DNA from: Anaspis maculata
Lineage: Eukaryota > Arthropoda > Insecta > Coleoptera > Scraptiidae
Length of the DNA: 64,000 nt
NCBI GenBank assembly: GCA_949128115.1
Contig: OX421963.1
Span: 52,075,306 to 52,139,305 of the forward strand
Direction of reading: 5' to 3'
The notes beneath the pieces are model-generated. The model ran no database searches and had not been told where the DNA came from. It worked only from the letters and a program-made list of their open reading frames with translations. This document shows positions 12,001 to 19,939 of the stretch, piece after piece. Both the position numbers and the translations under genes were made by a program. Every line of letters starts with the position of its first letter. Positions within the stretch are counted from its first letter, which is position 1.

Positions 12001-13038
12001 ACCCTCTGCGAGGCGATCGAAGGTTTCTCGGCCGTCCTCGATTTGTCCAGTCAGGGTTTCAAATCCACCACGCTGGCTCCACTTTGGAAGGCCTTAAACG
12101 GCCAAGTGAATTTGCTTGAACTTGACGTTTCAGCAAATTTCTTATCGCTAGAATGCTTCCAGTTCTTGGCTTCGCGCATGACGGCATTTAAAAATCTGAG
12201 CAAGCTCAACCTTAGTTGTACTGGATTGGGTGCGGAGCACGTGCTGATTTTGGCGGCAAAAATCGAGCAAAGTTCACTGACACACTTGGATCTCAGTGAC
12301 AATTTTATCGACGATCGATACATAGCCAGTTTAATAGTGTCTTGTCAAAGACTCAAAACTTTGAATTTGTCTTTGAATAAATTCAGTAAGGATGTTTTCA
12401 AGAACTTTGAAACTGCCGGCGTGAGCTTAGAACATTTGGAACGTATCGATTTGAGCCACAATGGACTTAGCAATGATTCATTGATCAAATTCATTTCGTG
12501 GTTGAGTCCTGCAAATATTCGAAGCATTGATATATCAAACAACGCAGTCACTCCAGGTCTGCTGCAAGAAATCTTGAGTATTTTGACCACCAAACATGTA
12601 GGATTTTTAAACCTTGAAGCAATCAGCTTATCGAGATGTTGCCTTCATGATGGAGAAGTAACGGATTTATTACGGTACGTAAATGTAGACGATTTCGATG
12701 AAGGAATGAAACTTTTTGAAATTTGTTTCAGGATATGCAATCGCTTAAAAAAAGTGAATTTTTCGTATAATGCCGGAATCACTGGCATTTCATTGACGAG
12801 ATTGTTGGAACACGAAACAATCGAAACTGTCGATGCGTGTGGTTGCAAGGAAGTGATGAAATATTATAGTTTTTTCAGCATCCAAGAGTGCAGAGGAAAG
12901 GTTTCATTGAAATTGGATTTTAATCCTGAAAATAGCGAAGGATATGAAGTATTATGTGAAATGTGGAGGAAGTGTTATGGGGAACGGGCGGTAATAGAAC
13001 GTGACAGTCGTTTTTTTTCGTTTTCAGCCACTGTGTAA
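1..13038 (+). CDS. TONSL: TONSL (tonsoku-like DNA repair protein), 5'-partial, multi-exon gene
   Basis: TONSL works with MMS22L at stalled or broken replication forks, reads unmodified H4K20 on new histones and promotes RAD51 loading (family knowledge). Coding exons inferred here: an edge fragment ending at 35, then 167-754, 1526-1816, 7507-8130, 8184-8592, 11799-12674 and 12732-13038. All junctions are GT-AG and in phase, giving about 1031 codons. Domain order matches human TONSL: TPR repeats (exon 167-754), ankyrin repeats starting GETQLH with [10 protein letters not shown] and ITPLHDA, an acidic/Ser/Lys linker, a ubiquitin-like segment ([42 protein letters not shown]) and LRRs. The C-terminus [12 protein letters not shown] resembles the human end. 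About 300 N-terminal residues known from human TONSL are upstream of the window. Introns carry many transposons, so the gene spans over 13 kb here. Confidence 0.9.
167..754 (+). CDS. TONSL: TONSL exon: TPR repeats
   Basis: The acceptor is TTTTTACAG ending at 166 and the donor is ACAG|GTGGGT at 755. The exon encodes helical TPR pairs: [40 protein letters not shown] and [14 protein letters not shown]. These align with the last TPRs of human TONSL ([20 protein letters not shown] region). It ends in an acidic tail that continues in the next exon. The long antisense open frame over it is a shadow. Confidence 0.88.
755..1525 (+). other. TONSL intron with a hairpin element
   Basis: A 771 nt intron joins the TPR and ankyrin exons in phase 1. 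No coding sequence is seen. It holds a 117 bp inverted repeat (1029-1145). A stretch at 1213-1310 resembles the MITE at 42779-42893: both contain ACAAGCTGG followed by TACGGCT-type sequence. Confidence 0.7.
1029..1145. repeat. Hairpin MITE-like inverted repeat
   Basis: The left arm ATCGTGTGATCA..AATTTAGGTAGGC mirrors the right arm GCCTGCCTAAATT..ATGATCACCCGAT. The arms are about 45 bp with a short loop. No target duplication was made out. It lies inside a TONSL intron and would be transcribed with it. Confidence 0.65.
1526..1816 (+). CDS. TONSL: TONSL exon: first ankyrin repeats
   Basis: The acceptor TTTTCAAG ends at 1525 and the donor ATG|GTGAGT is at 1817; both junctions are phase 1. The exon begins with an acidic stretch ([12 protein letters not shown]) and a basic patch, then two ankyrin repeats ([30 protein letters not shown]). 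By alignment to human TONSL, the histone H4-reading residues E530, D559, W563 and E568 are present. The position of N571 is isoleucine. Confidence 0.9.
2395..3240 (+). pseudogene. Degraded Ty3/gypsy pol remnant (RNase H to integrase zinc finger)
   Basis: In shifting plus-strand frames the sequence reads [14 protein letters not shown] and [11 protein letters not shown] (RNase H start), [14 protein letters not shown], then [20 protein letters not shown], and finally [22 protein letters not shown], typical of the gypsy integrase zinc-binding region. Several frameshifts and stops break it. No LTRs are seen. It is oriented with TONSL, opposite to the neighbouring BEL element, and is a different lineage from the gypsy element at 35-40 kb. 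Confidence 0.8.
3464..3905. repeat. Two tandem copies of a ~196 bp unit (period 246 bp)
   Basis: Nearly identical copies run from about 3464-3659 and 3710-3905. Each begins CAATTTACTCGCATG and ends AAATCGGGTCAGTGAC, with a 50 bp spacer. The second copy abuts the broken end of the BEL/Pao reading frame, so the unit may derive from the BEL 3' end or LTR. That origin is inference. Confidence 0.75.
3897..6161 (-). pseudogene. BEL/Pao retrotransposon gag-protease, RT truncated
   Basis: One 754-codon minus-strand frame shows a BEL/Pao gag ([23 protein letters not shown]1759-like), zinc knuckles ([41 protein letters not shown]), then an aspartic protease region ([16 protein letters not shown]1758-like). 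It reaches the start of reverse transcriptase ([22 protein letters not shown]). There it breaks off and runs into unrelated repeat sequence, so the RT core, RNase H and integrase are missing. Gag continues upstream to about 6270 in another frame ([17 protein letters not shown]). The primer site follows at 6321-6340. Strand is opposite to TONSL. Confidence 0.85.
6321..6340 (-). other. BEL/Pao primer binding site
   Basis: On the minus strand this reads TTGGTGCCGAAACCAGGGAT, the TGGTGCCGAAAC-type tRNA primer site typical of BEL/Pao elements. The 5' LTR should follow at higher coordinates, but a Tc1-like insertion starts only 14 bp away. The rest of that LTR may be at 6929-7195, where the minus strand begins TGTGGAAAATTAAC. 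That is a guess. Confidence 0.6.
6354..6926. mobile_element. Folded-back Tc1/mariner-like element, TA target duplication
   Basis: The ends ACGTATGGTCCGAAAGTTTT and its reverse complement are flanked by TA at 6352-6353 and 6927-6928. The inverted arms run about 190 bp. Both arms carry the same transposase tail ([15 protein letters not shown] on minus, [15 protein letters not shown] on plus). Between them the minus strand still shows NVPQARPI and [15 protein letters not shown] in broken frames, which resembles a Tc1-like transposase C-terminus. It sits at the 5' edge of the BEL element. Confidence 0.75.
6977..6996. repeat. AT dinucleotide microsatellite
   Basis: A short run of alternating AT in a wider AT-rich stretch (6950-7000) inside the large TONSL intron. 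Confidence 0.8.
7507..8130 (+). CDS. TONSL: TONSL exon: third ankyrin repeat and basic linker
   Basis: The acceptor ATCCACAG ends at 7506 and the donor ACTG|GTAATT is at 8131. The exon starts with [21 protein letters not shown] (split glycine codon), the third ankyrin repeat, matching human EGITPLHDA. The aspartate of HDA corresponds to human D604. A low-complexity linker rich in Ser, Lys and Asp follows, with Lys/Arg clusters (KKRKKR) that could act as nuclear localisation signals. Confidence 0.9.
8184..8592 (+). CDS. TONSL: TONSL exon: acidic linker and start of ubiquitin-like domain
   Basis: A 53 nt intron (8131-8183, acceptor TTTTTTTTTCAAG) precedes it. The exon reads [14 protein letters not shown], an acidic patch, then [20 protein letters not shown] and [13 protein letters not shown]. 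This aligns with human VRVQVQDHLFLIPVP and VAWLAEQAAQRYY. The donor is GCGAA|GTAAGG at 8593 (phase 2). Confidence 0.9.
8593..11798 (+). other. TONSL intron dominated by a 2.1 kb palindrome
   Basis: A 3.2 kb intron joins YAK to [10 protein letters not shown] in phase. Most of it is the inverted repeat 8819-10931. The remaining 10932-11798 shows no gene, only a pyrimidine-rich stretch (11300-11460) and the acceptor TTTTTTGTTTGCAG. Confidence 0.85.
8819..10931. mobile_element. 2.1 kb foldback element (long inverted arms) in a TONSL intron
   Basis: The left end TAAGGCTGAATTTTTGCA mirrors the right end TGCAAAAATTCAGCCTTA. The match continues with gaps and substitutions for about 1 kb per arm to a centre near 9880. 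Paired landmarks include CTTTGATTTTCAGGTCCTCA at 8910-8929 with its complement near 10837, and ACTCACATCCGG at 9045 with its complement near 10700. No transposase frame is seen. No clear target duplication was found. Confidence 0.75.
11799..12674 (+). CDS. TONSL: TONSL exon: end of ubiquitin-like domain and LRR repeats
   Basis: The acceptor GTTTGCAG ends at 11798 (phase 2 joins AA|A). [20 protein letters not shown] and [14 protein letters not shown] align to the human segment before the LRRs. Leucine-rich repeats follow: [60 protein letters not shown] and [12 protein letters not shown]. This curved LRR domain binds RAD51 in the human protein (family knowledge). The exon ends at TTACG|GTACGT. 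Confidence 0.92.
12675..12731 (+). other. 57 nt in-frame intron inside the TONSL LRR domain
   Basis: GTACGT at the left and TTTGTTTCAG at the right are strong splice signals. The length is a multiple of three and there is no stop, so the region looks like continuous coding sequence. Removing it joins VTDLLR to [11 protein letters not shown], which restores a normal LRR phase as in human (LCRCLSLCPSLISLDLS). Retention would insert 19 residues into one repeat. Confidence 0.8.
12732..13038 (+). CDS. TONSL: TONSL last exon: terminal LRRs and C-terminus
   Basis: Starts [20 protein letters not shown] and ends [13 protein letters not shown], stop TAA at 13036-13038. The FF-containing tail resembles the human end (SKLFF). 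A possible GT..AG pair at 12989-13027 would delete this tail and is only about 40 nt long, so I read through it. Confidence 0.88.
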
Positions 13039-13057
13039 TGTTCTTTAGAAAGGAAAT

Positions 13058-13063
13058 AATAAA
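13058..13063 (+). terminator. TONSL polyadenylation signal
   Basis: AATAAA lies 20 nt after the TONSL stop codon, implying a very short 3' UTR. Confidence 0.75.
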
Positions 13064-13314
13064 TTTATGCTCTATTTTTGAAATGCATTTTTTCACGGCG
13101 AAATGCCCTGTTCAACTTTCATCCACCCTCCCAGTCACAGCTTTTAATAAATCAAAAAATTCTCAACGCAACACCAAACATACATGACTGTACTGTACTA
13201 CAGTTTTAACCTGTATCCTCTTAACCATGAGCAGGAATAGGAACTCGATTACCCATGCCATGGAACCTTCAATGTCAAATACACACTACCAAAATTTTAT
13301 GAGTTAATTATCCG

Positions 13315-13582
13315 CCATGTGCATTCGTCAAAAAAGTGGGCGGAGCCGACATCAGCGTTCACGGTGACGATTTACGAAACTGAATAAATCCAATTTGTTT
13401 TGTTTTCAGAAGCTAGGTGTCGCTACTCGACTGAATGCACATGGCCATTCCGCTATGTGCGTTCGCCAAGAGGAGTCGACATCAGCGCTCAAGATGGTGA
13501 TTTACGAAATTGAATGATGCCTATTTTTGTCGTTTTCGGCTGCGAGATGCCGCTACTCGACTGAATGCACACAGCGGATAGG
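13315..13582. repeat. Two tandem MITE-like units
   Basis: Each unit of about 130 bp has inverted ends: CCATGTGCATTCG with CGACTGAATGCACATGG (13315-13444), and CCGCTATGTGCGTTCG with GAATGCACACAGCGG (13453-13582). The interiors (GACATCAGCG, GATTTACGAAA, GCTACTCGACTGAATGCACA) are alike. No coding potential. The flanks 13064-13314 and 13583-14066 show nothing recognisable. Confidence 0.65.
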
Positions 13583-14066
13583 CTGTCTGATTTCTACGTG
13601 ACTCGAGTGGGCTGTGTTTCTTGTCGCCATCGGCCGATCGCGGCCTGAATCGCCGCCTACTTGAATCACATGGAAATCAGACACCAGTCAGAGTTCAGAC
13701 ACTTTAATCTGAGTTAGTTACTTTGACACAGTGAATAGCATGACCAGTTGCTTAGCAGTAAACGCGCCAATCCATTGGGCGGTATCTCATTTTTTCGATG
13801 TTCTCTAATGAAAAAATTAAAAAGACGTGGTACTGTCAGGAGCACTGTTTTACATACCTACATCAAAATTTCTGTAACTCCAAAAAATATGACATAGCCA
13901 TGAAGGAGCCCTTACGTAGTACATTCACCATGAAGTCAGGAACCAAGGCCCGTATAGCACATTTCGTGGAACTTATGCGCAAGCGTGATATCGAACATTG
14001 ACGGATAAGCGAGTCTGCTGTCAACTGTCGAATTTTGCTTGGGTTCCGTTCTCTCAGAGACTCTCA

Positions 14067-14308
14067 CCAGGGCCGCTATTCTTGAATCGTGTGAAAAAGG
14101 TGCCTGGGAGTTTTATATAATCCGTACTACACTTCTACCTTTACACCTTAACGGGTAAAAAAGGAATATGATTATATAATACTACACTTCTGTAGCGAAA
14201 GTTGCCTAAAAACCACGATTTTAGGCAACATTCGCTACATCAGTGTACTGCGGAATGTATTTTACTCCCAGGGACTTTTCTCACACGATTCAAGAATAGC
14301 GGCCCTGG
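14067..14308. repeat. 242 bp hairpin MITE
   Basis: CCAGGGCCGCTATTCTTGAA at the left mirrors the right end; the match covers about 44 bp. Inner inverted pairs (GTAGCGAAAGTTGCCTAAAA with GGCAACATTCGCTAC) add a second hairpin. The terminal motif GGCCGCTATTCTTGAA recurs in the palindrome at 27965-28475, indicating one family. Confidence 0.7.
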
Positions 14309-15584
14309 GGTGGGACTCTGTGTTAGTGTCGCTAGCTACTTATCGCCACGAAGCGATAGTTTCGTACTACGCGCAGTAGTAAGCGACCTCCCACCACACC
14401 TCATCATCGCTAAGAAAGTCGCCAGAAAGCGACACCTCGAGACGTGTAGAGAACGGTGTTTACGGTCGCTTGTGGGGTTGTTTTGTTTTGTTGTTGTTGT
14501 TTTACATCATCAATTTTGTAATCACAAGTCGACAAATACCACTATCCAGCTAGCATTATCATTAGGTATTATAATCCACGTTTCCCGGAAGGCTTCTGCG
14601 CATACCTGTGAAAGTAGGACGTTGCCAAATCTATATCACGACAACAAGTTGACAACACTGTAATACGGTGTGCGTGTGTAATGTCACGCAAATTTCAGTT
14701 GACAGCGCTTGACGTCGATTTGACTTTTCGACAGATCTAACCAAATAACGCTCTTGTTTCGTCGATCGCCTCGCAGCTCGTTGTGTTTCGTATCACCTGA
14801 ACTTTTTTGCGTCTTTCTGCCATACGGCACGTAACATTTCATTCTGAACAATATTAAATGTTGAATGGTTAGGAGGTTATGTTTGTTGTTTGTTTACATT
14901 TCGATTATTGATTGACAGTTGCCATTGACAGTGACACTTCGTGCGTCAAAATTGAAATTACCGCGCTCTGCAGGTATGCGTTCTCATGTATGCGCTGAAG
15001 TAATGTACGTGATGGTAAACGTGGATTATCATATGTATAGGTACTGTTGTAAAAATTAGCCCAGATTAACGTCTAAAAGCCATATTTTGTTTTTGTATTG
15101 AATAATGAATAATATTCTCCGATTTACATTTATTTATTTGTTTTATACGGATTTTCATTTTTGATGTTGTTTTCAATAATAACAAATTCGATTATTTATT
15201 ATTTTCATGCAATTAGCTACGCTTATATATTTGGCGTTGGTTTGTTACATTATCATTGAGGTATCATTATATTTTAACGAAAATACATACTAAATTTTTT
15301 CTAGCCAACCTTAAACACGCTAAACAATTTTAAAGGATTTATCAACACTTTATGCACCATCTTATTGGCTGAAAGTTGAAACTCTAAAAATGAGAAAATT
15401 TTGTTTGTTATGCCCACCGTGCCCACCCAAGTTTCAAAATATGACGTTTTAACCTCGGTTTTAATCAGAACTGCCAACATTAGGCCAACAACTTCTCTAC
15501 AAAGTTACTGTGATAAATGCCTATTTTCGCAGAATGGCTAATACAAAGCCGAACTGTTCCGAAGCGTACGCGATAGGTGCACAG

Positions 15585-18500
15585 CCCAAGCAGCAATTTA
15601 GGGCCAAATTACCAAGCTAAAGTCAAATTGACTTAAAGAAGGCGAAATATGCATGAATTTGACATAAAATTTTCCTTATATGACAAATGCAAGGACGTCT
15701 ATACTGACTGGACAAGAAGCTTCGCCGGTTTTGACGTAGAAAGGTGAAGCCGAGATTTGACAATCTCGACGGTCGAAGTGTTATTGTCCGCGACTGGTCC
15801 GCCACCCGTAACCATAGTCACGTTCAGTCGGAGCACGCTCGAAACTGTCGTTCAGAAGTTTGCTGCCAGGTTCGGTATGGGCCCGGTCTTGTAAAATGAT
15901 AGCAATTAGTCAATTACCTGCAACAAAAAGTGTGTTATGTTGCGGGGTCCGCTTGTTGCGAACACTATTGGGCTTGCGCGGCATAATCAACGATAATTCG
16001 CCATGGATGCACAAGAGGCTGGCGGCGTCCATCACGAATGTCACGATGACAATCCCGACGGTCACAGATTCAAATCAAGCTTCAAGATGGCGGCGAAGTT
16101 TCTTATCCAGCCAGTAGTATAGACATCCTTGGACAAATGCTCCACAAGTCAATATTTAAATCAAAAATTACCAAGATTTAACCTTGCAAAAACCCTAAAT
16201 TCACCATCGACTTCAAAAAGTTTTTGGAAGTTAAAAATTACCTAGATTCCACCTAAAAAATGCCTTCAAAGTCTTTGAAATTTATAAGGCATTATCTAGG
16301 GCAAAAATTAGTTCATTTTCGCTTGACTTTCGCCGTTAAAGTCCATTTTACCTCTGAGGTTGATTTAAGCTATCAACGGTAGTCGCAATTACTTCGAAAT
16401 TACCCTAATTTTAACTTCAAAGTCTGGTTATGAATAACCTCTTTATACTTGTCCAAATTTGGTAATTTTCAACTTTACACAATGCCTTACAGGTCATGGT
16501 AAATAACAAGGGTTATTTTAGTAAAAAAGCGGACCTATTCAATTTGAACATTTGCCTTTGAAGTCAGAATTACTATAAAAATTGACTTATCAAGGAACAC
16601 TGGTCAAAAGGAGGGCGAAAGTACCATTAGAGTGAACTTTAAAGGAAATCCGTCTTATGCGGCTTTTGAGGTCAGAAAATGAGCTCTTTGTTGTTTGGGG
16701 TTTTTCATGCAGATCATCTCTTGTCAGTGTTACCAGTACCTGCTGTGCTGTGAAATAGTGCAAAGCAGAAAATGTCCTCCAAGTAAGAAGTTTAAGCTGT
16801 ATAGTCACACCGCAGGTTACTATCGCCTATTAAAAAAAAGTGTCACCGGCGCGGCTCAAAATCCAACTCCGCTTTCGTCAGAAATGGCGGACATCGACAT
16901 ACCAGCATCGCTCTCCGACTCCGATTTATTGAGCGCGTAATTTAAAATTATAGTCTTCATAGTTGAAATTTGGTCCAAATCGGTAATTTAGGGAAAGTTG
17001 ACTCTGAAGTCGATAACAACCAAAAACCATGAGTAGACTATGAGGTAAAATTTACCTAATTAGGTCAATTTTGACTTCAAAGTTCGAATTTCAAGTAATT
17101 TTGCCCTATTCGAAGGGAAATTTTCGCTATTAGTAAAAAACAATAGTAAATTTGCCCTGAAAGTCAAATTTCGAAATATCACCAGGCACGCCATCTTACT
17201 CCAGCAGGTTCCACGTCCGCCATTACGATAAAAGCTGTTCTGTAATTTTTGTATTCCCTTAATTACTTGTTTTTTTGCCAGGCACCAGGCAAAAAAAGTG
17301 TAATTAAGAAACAACTGTTCAATTTAAGAGCTTAATATTAACATTTTAGTGCTCTGAACTGTGATTGACCAAAAAAAATTCAAGTTGTTATTTCCGCAAG
17401 TTCTGCAAAAAATCGATTTTTCCAAGGCCCATTGCAATATTTGGAGGTGCAAGAGGCACATTTGTCAAAAATATTTCCTTCGTGTGAATATTATGACCAG
17501 GGAGGAGTCTCTAAGTACGCAAAATGTTTCGTGCCATAGGTAGGTAGGTATATTTTGTTATGAAGGACGGAGGTCCGCCATGAAACTCAATCAGTATGGT
17601 AACACCAACAACACTATTGTGCACTAATGTGTTTCAAAGTCCGTATGACCAACTATAAGTCAGGAAAACCCAGGGCCGATTCTGAGTGGTGTGCTAGGAG
17701 TGCCCCTGCACAAGGGCGGCCAAAATTCAAGGGCGGCGAATGGTCGCCCAATTTTTTTAAACGAAAATTGAGTGTCAAAAATGAAACCGATATTATGATT
17801 TTCGAGACCTAAGGCGGCCGCCCTGCGTAAATTGTAAATTTTCAGTGCCGAAAAAATACAACAGGTTGTCAAGAATGGAGGCGAGGCGGCCGCCCTCCGT
17901 CAACTATTATAGATACATATTAGACTTCTTCCTCTGTATCTGAGGAAGGGCAAGAATTTCCATCTCTTGGTAACATTTCGGATAGTTTGTTTGACTGATG
18001 AACATTGCGCTCTACGCTCTGCGCAGGGTTTATTGGACAAATAACCCATTCAAAACTTTTTGAGGGCATGGAAATACCCTCGGAAATACCGGCCTTTGAT
18101 ATAGGTATACCTAGTACCTACTACTCACAGACCTAGTACTTACCTTTTATACATCAAATAAATATATATTAGGTTTGTCCAGCTTTTTTTGTTTTCAGAA
18201 TTTTGCAAGTTGTTGTATTTTCAAGATTAGGTATAGGTATTTTACCAATAAGTATGACATTTTTTTGGGTTTTGCCTTCTCATCAATAAACAACCACCTA
18301 TTTAAACAGCTTTTTCTGATTCCATTCAACTACAAAGTCAATATACCTACCTACCGATGAATAATTGGTAAGTATAACTTAGTGCCTAAAAACTAATCTA
18401 GGTATAGGGTTTGTCGAGGGGTATGCTGAAGTGGGATGGCCATAGACGCACCTTGATCCTCAGCGCAAAATAGAATATAATTGTTCATAATTTTGTTCAA

Positions 18501-19004
18501 ATTGCGGTTTTAGGCCCGCAAAGTGAAAAAAAAAATTCGCCTGCGGCGCAATTTCTAGGGAGCACGTGTGCCCCCGCTAGAAAATTGCTGCGGGGCTACG
18601 GCTGACGGGCGGCCAAATATTTTTCGTACAAGGGCGGTCGACGAGCCAGAATCGACCCTGGGAAAACCCAAAATAATACCATAGTGGATAATAATATACC
18701 TATTCAAGTCTTGTAAGACACAGGTCACAAATTAGTAAAAAAAAAAGGTCTTAAATTACTTATTGTTACCAAGAATGTAACTTATTTTAGGTTCAGCCGA
18801 GGGTTCAGCCGACTAACAGGGTATCTGACCTATAAGTCAAATCGACCTATGTGCCCAATTTTCGACGTTTAAATTACCCACTTATTTTTCCCCACTTACC
18901 TGAATTCGACGTCGATTAAACGTAAATCCGACCTATTGAAAATTGGTCGCTGACCAATAGTGAGGTAGATTTTAACCTAATTTGGCCCTAATTTGTTGCT
19001 TGGG
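15585..19004. mobile_element. TIR element with many subterminal repeats, interrupted by a hAT insertion
   Basis: CCCAAGCAGCAATTTAGGGC at the left pairs with GCCCTAATTTGTTGCTTGGG at the right. The interior (15600-17400 and 18780-19000) repeats short motifs such as TCAATTTTGACTTCAAAG and AATTACC. No open frame looks like a transposase, so it appears non-autonomous. Superfamily not assigned. Confidence 0.5.
17671..18660. mobile_element. hAT-like element with 8 bp target duplication
   Basis: The ends CAGGGCCGATTCTG and CAGAATCGACCCTG are flanked by perfect GGAAAACC at 17663-17670 and 18661-18668. Length 990 bp. Subterminal GGGCGGCC motifs occur near both ends. No transposase frame remains. It is nested inside the element 15585-19004. 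Confidence 0.85.
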
Positions 19005-19421
19005 AGAGTGCAAGTTCTAGCGACTATTGCTATCGCCTATGGTTATCGACTATCGCTTCGAAGCGACTGTCGCCGGAACAACACAGAGTCCCACCCCTGC
19101 TCTCTGTTTCGTGATGCGTGATGGCTTCATCCTCCAAGAAAGTGCGAATTCGCTCAAGTGAACATGATGTGCCGGCTGGTCTGATTTGCAGCCCCCCTAA
19201 AGCGCACCATTTTATAGCGCCTTGTTTTAAACGATGCACGTTCATTTCCATGTGGAAATTAGCACGTTGGAATTTCACGCTTTGTTGGTTATGTCGGTTT
19301 GTTATTGTTATTGACTCACAGAACTGTCATTTTCTGCCAAAAATCTCGTGCATGCGCATCCGTGGCATGCGCTCAGCTCCGTGCAAAAAGTGTGACCTTA
19401 AAAATTCCATGAAATGACCTA

Positions 19422-19939
19422 TTCATATCCCACATTTAAGCCACATTTAGCATGCCTCTAACAAAAAGCGCTCGGCTACCTGATAAAAGCGGTCGTATTC
19501 ATAGGCCACCTTTTACGTCCTGTTAGGGCCCATCTAACTAAAGGGGGTGTTGATTTGGCAACGTTGTGAAATGTACTCAAAACTACCTACCCGAAGTAGA
19601 CGCAGGTAGGCAAGAACCCCAAACCGCTTTCGTTTTGCGCCGGGAGCCGCTCCGGGTAGATCACTAGATAGAGAAAGTTAATACATACACCAATCTTGGC
19701 CCAGCTGGATCTGTTTTCTTTGGCCCGTATTCATATCCCACTTTTAAGCCACATTTAGCATGCCTCTAACAAAAAGCGCTCGGCTACCTGATAAAAGCGG
19801 TCGTATTCATAGGCCACCTTTTACGTCCTGTTAGGGCCCATCTAACTAAAAGGGGTGTTGATTTGGCAACGTTGTGAAATGTACTCAAAACTACCTACCC
19901 GAAGGTAGACGCAGGTAGGCAAGAACCCCAAGCCGCTTT
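19422..19939. repeat. Direct duplication of a ~210 bp unit
   Basis: Near-identical copies start at 19422 and 19730 (TTCATATCCCACNTTTAAGC to GGTAGGCAAGAACCCC). The spacer (TTTTGCGCCGGGAGCCGCTC..) recurs on the far side of the next element at 22926-23018. This shows that the second copy was split by the insertion of 19940-22923. Confidence 0.8.

Larger units (their letters stand above)
14307..19097. mobile_element. Composite TIR-flanked region (4.8 kb)
   Basis: GGGGTGGGACTCTGTGTT at 14307 is mirrored at 19080-19097. Just inside, both ends carry iterated CGAAGCGATAG motifs. CTG flanks both sides and could be a 3 bp target duplication, or chance. No transposase is seen. It contains the 15585-19004 element, which in turn contains a hAT-like insertion. 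Confidence 0.4.

Noticed and set aside
12989..13027. Possible last intron of TONSL (GTAATA..TTTTCAG)
   Set aside because: About 40 nt long and it would remove the conserved C-terminal FF-containing tail.
14202..14663. 153-codon plus-strand open frame
   Set aside because: It begins inside a hairpin MITE and continues across the TIR of another element; no motif.
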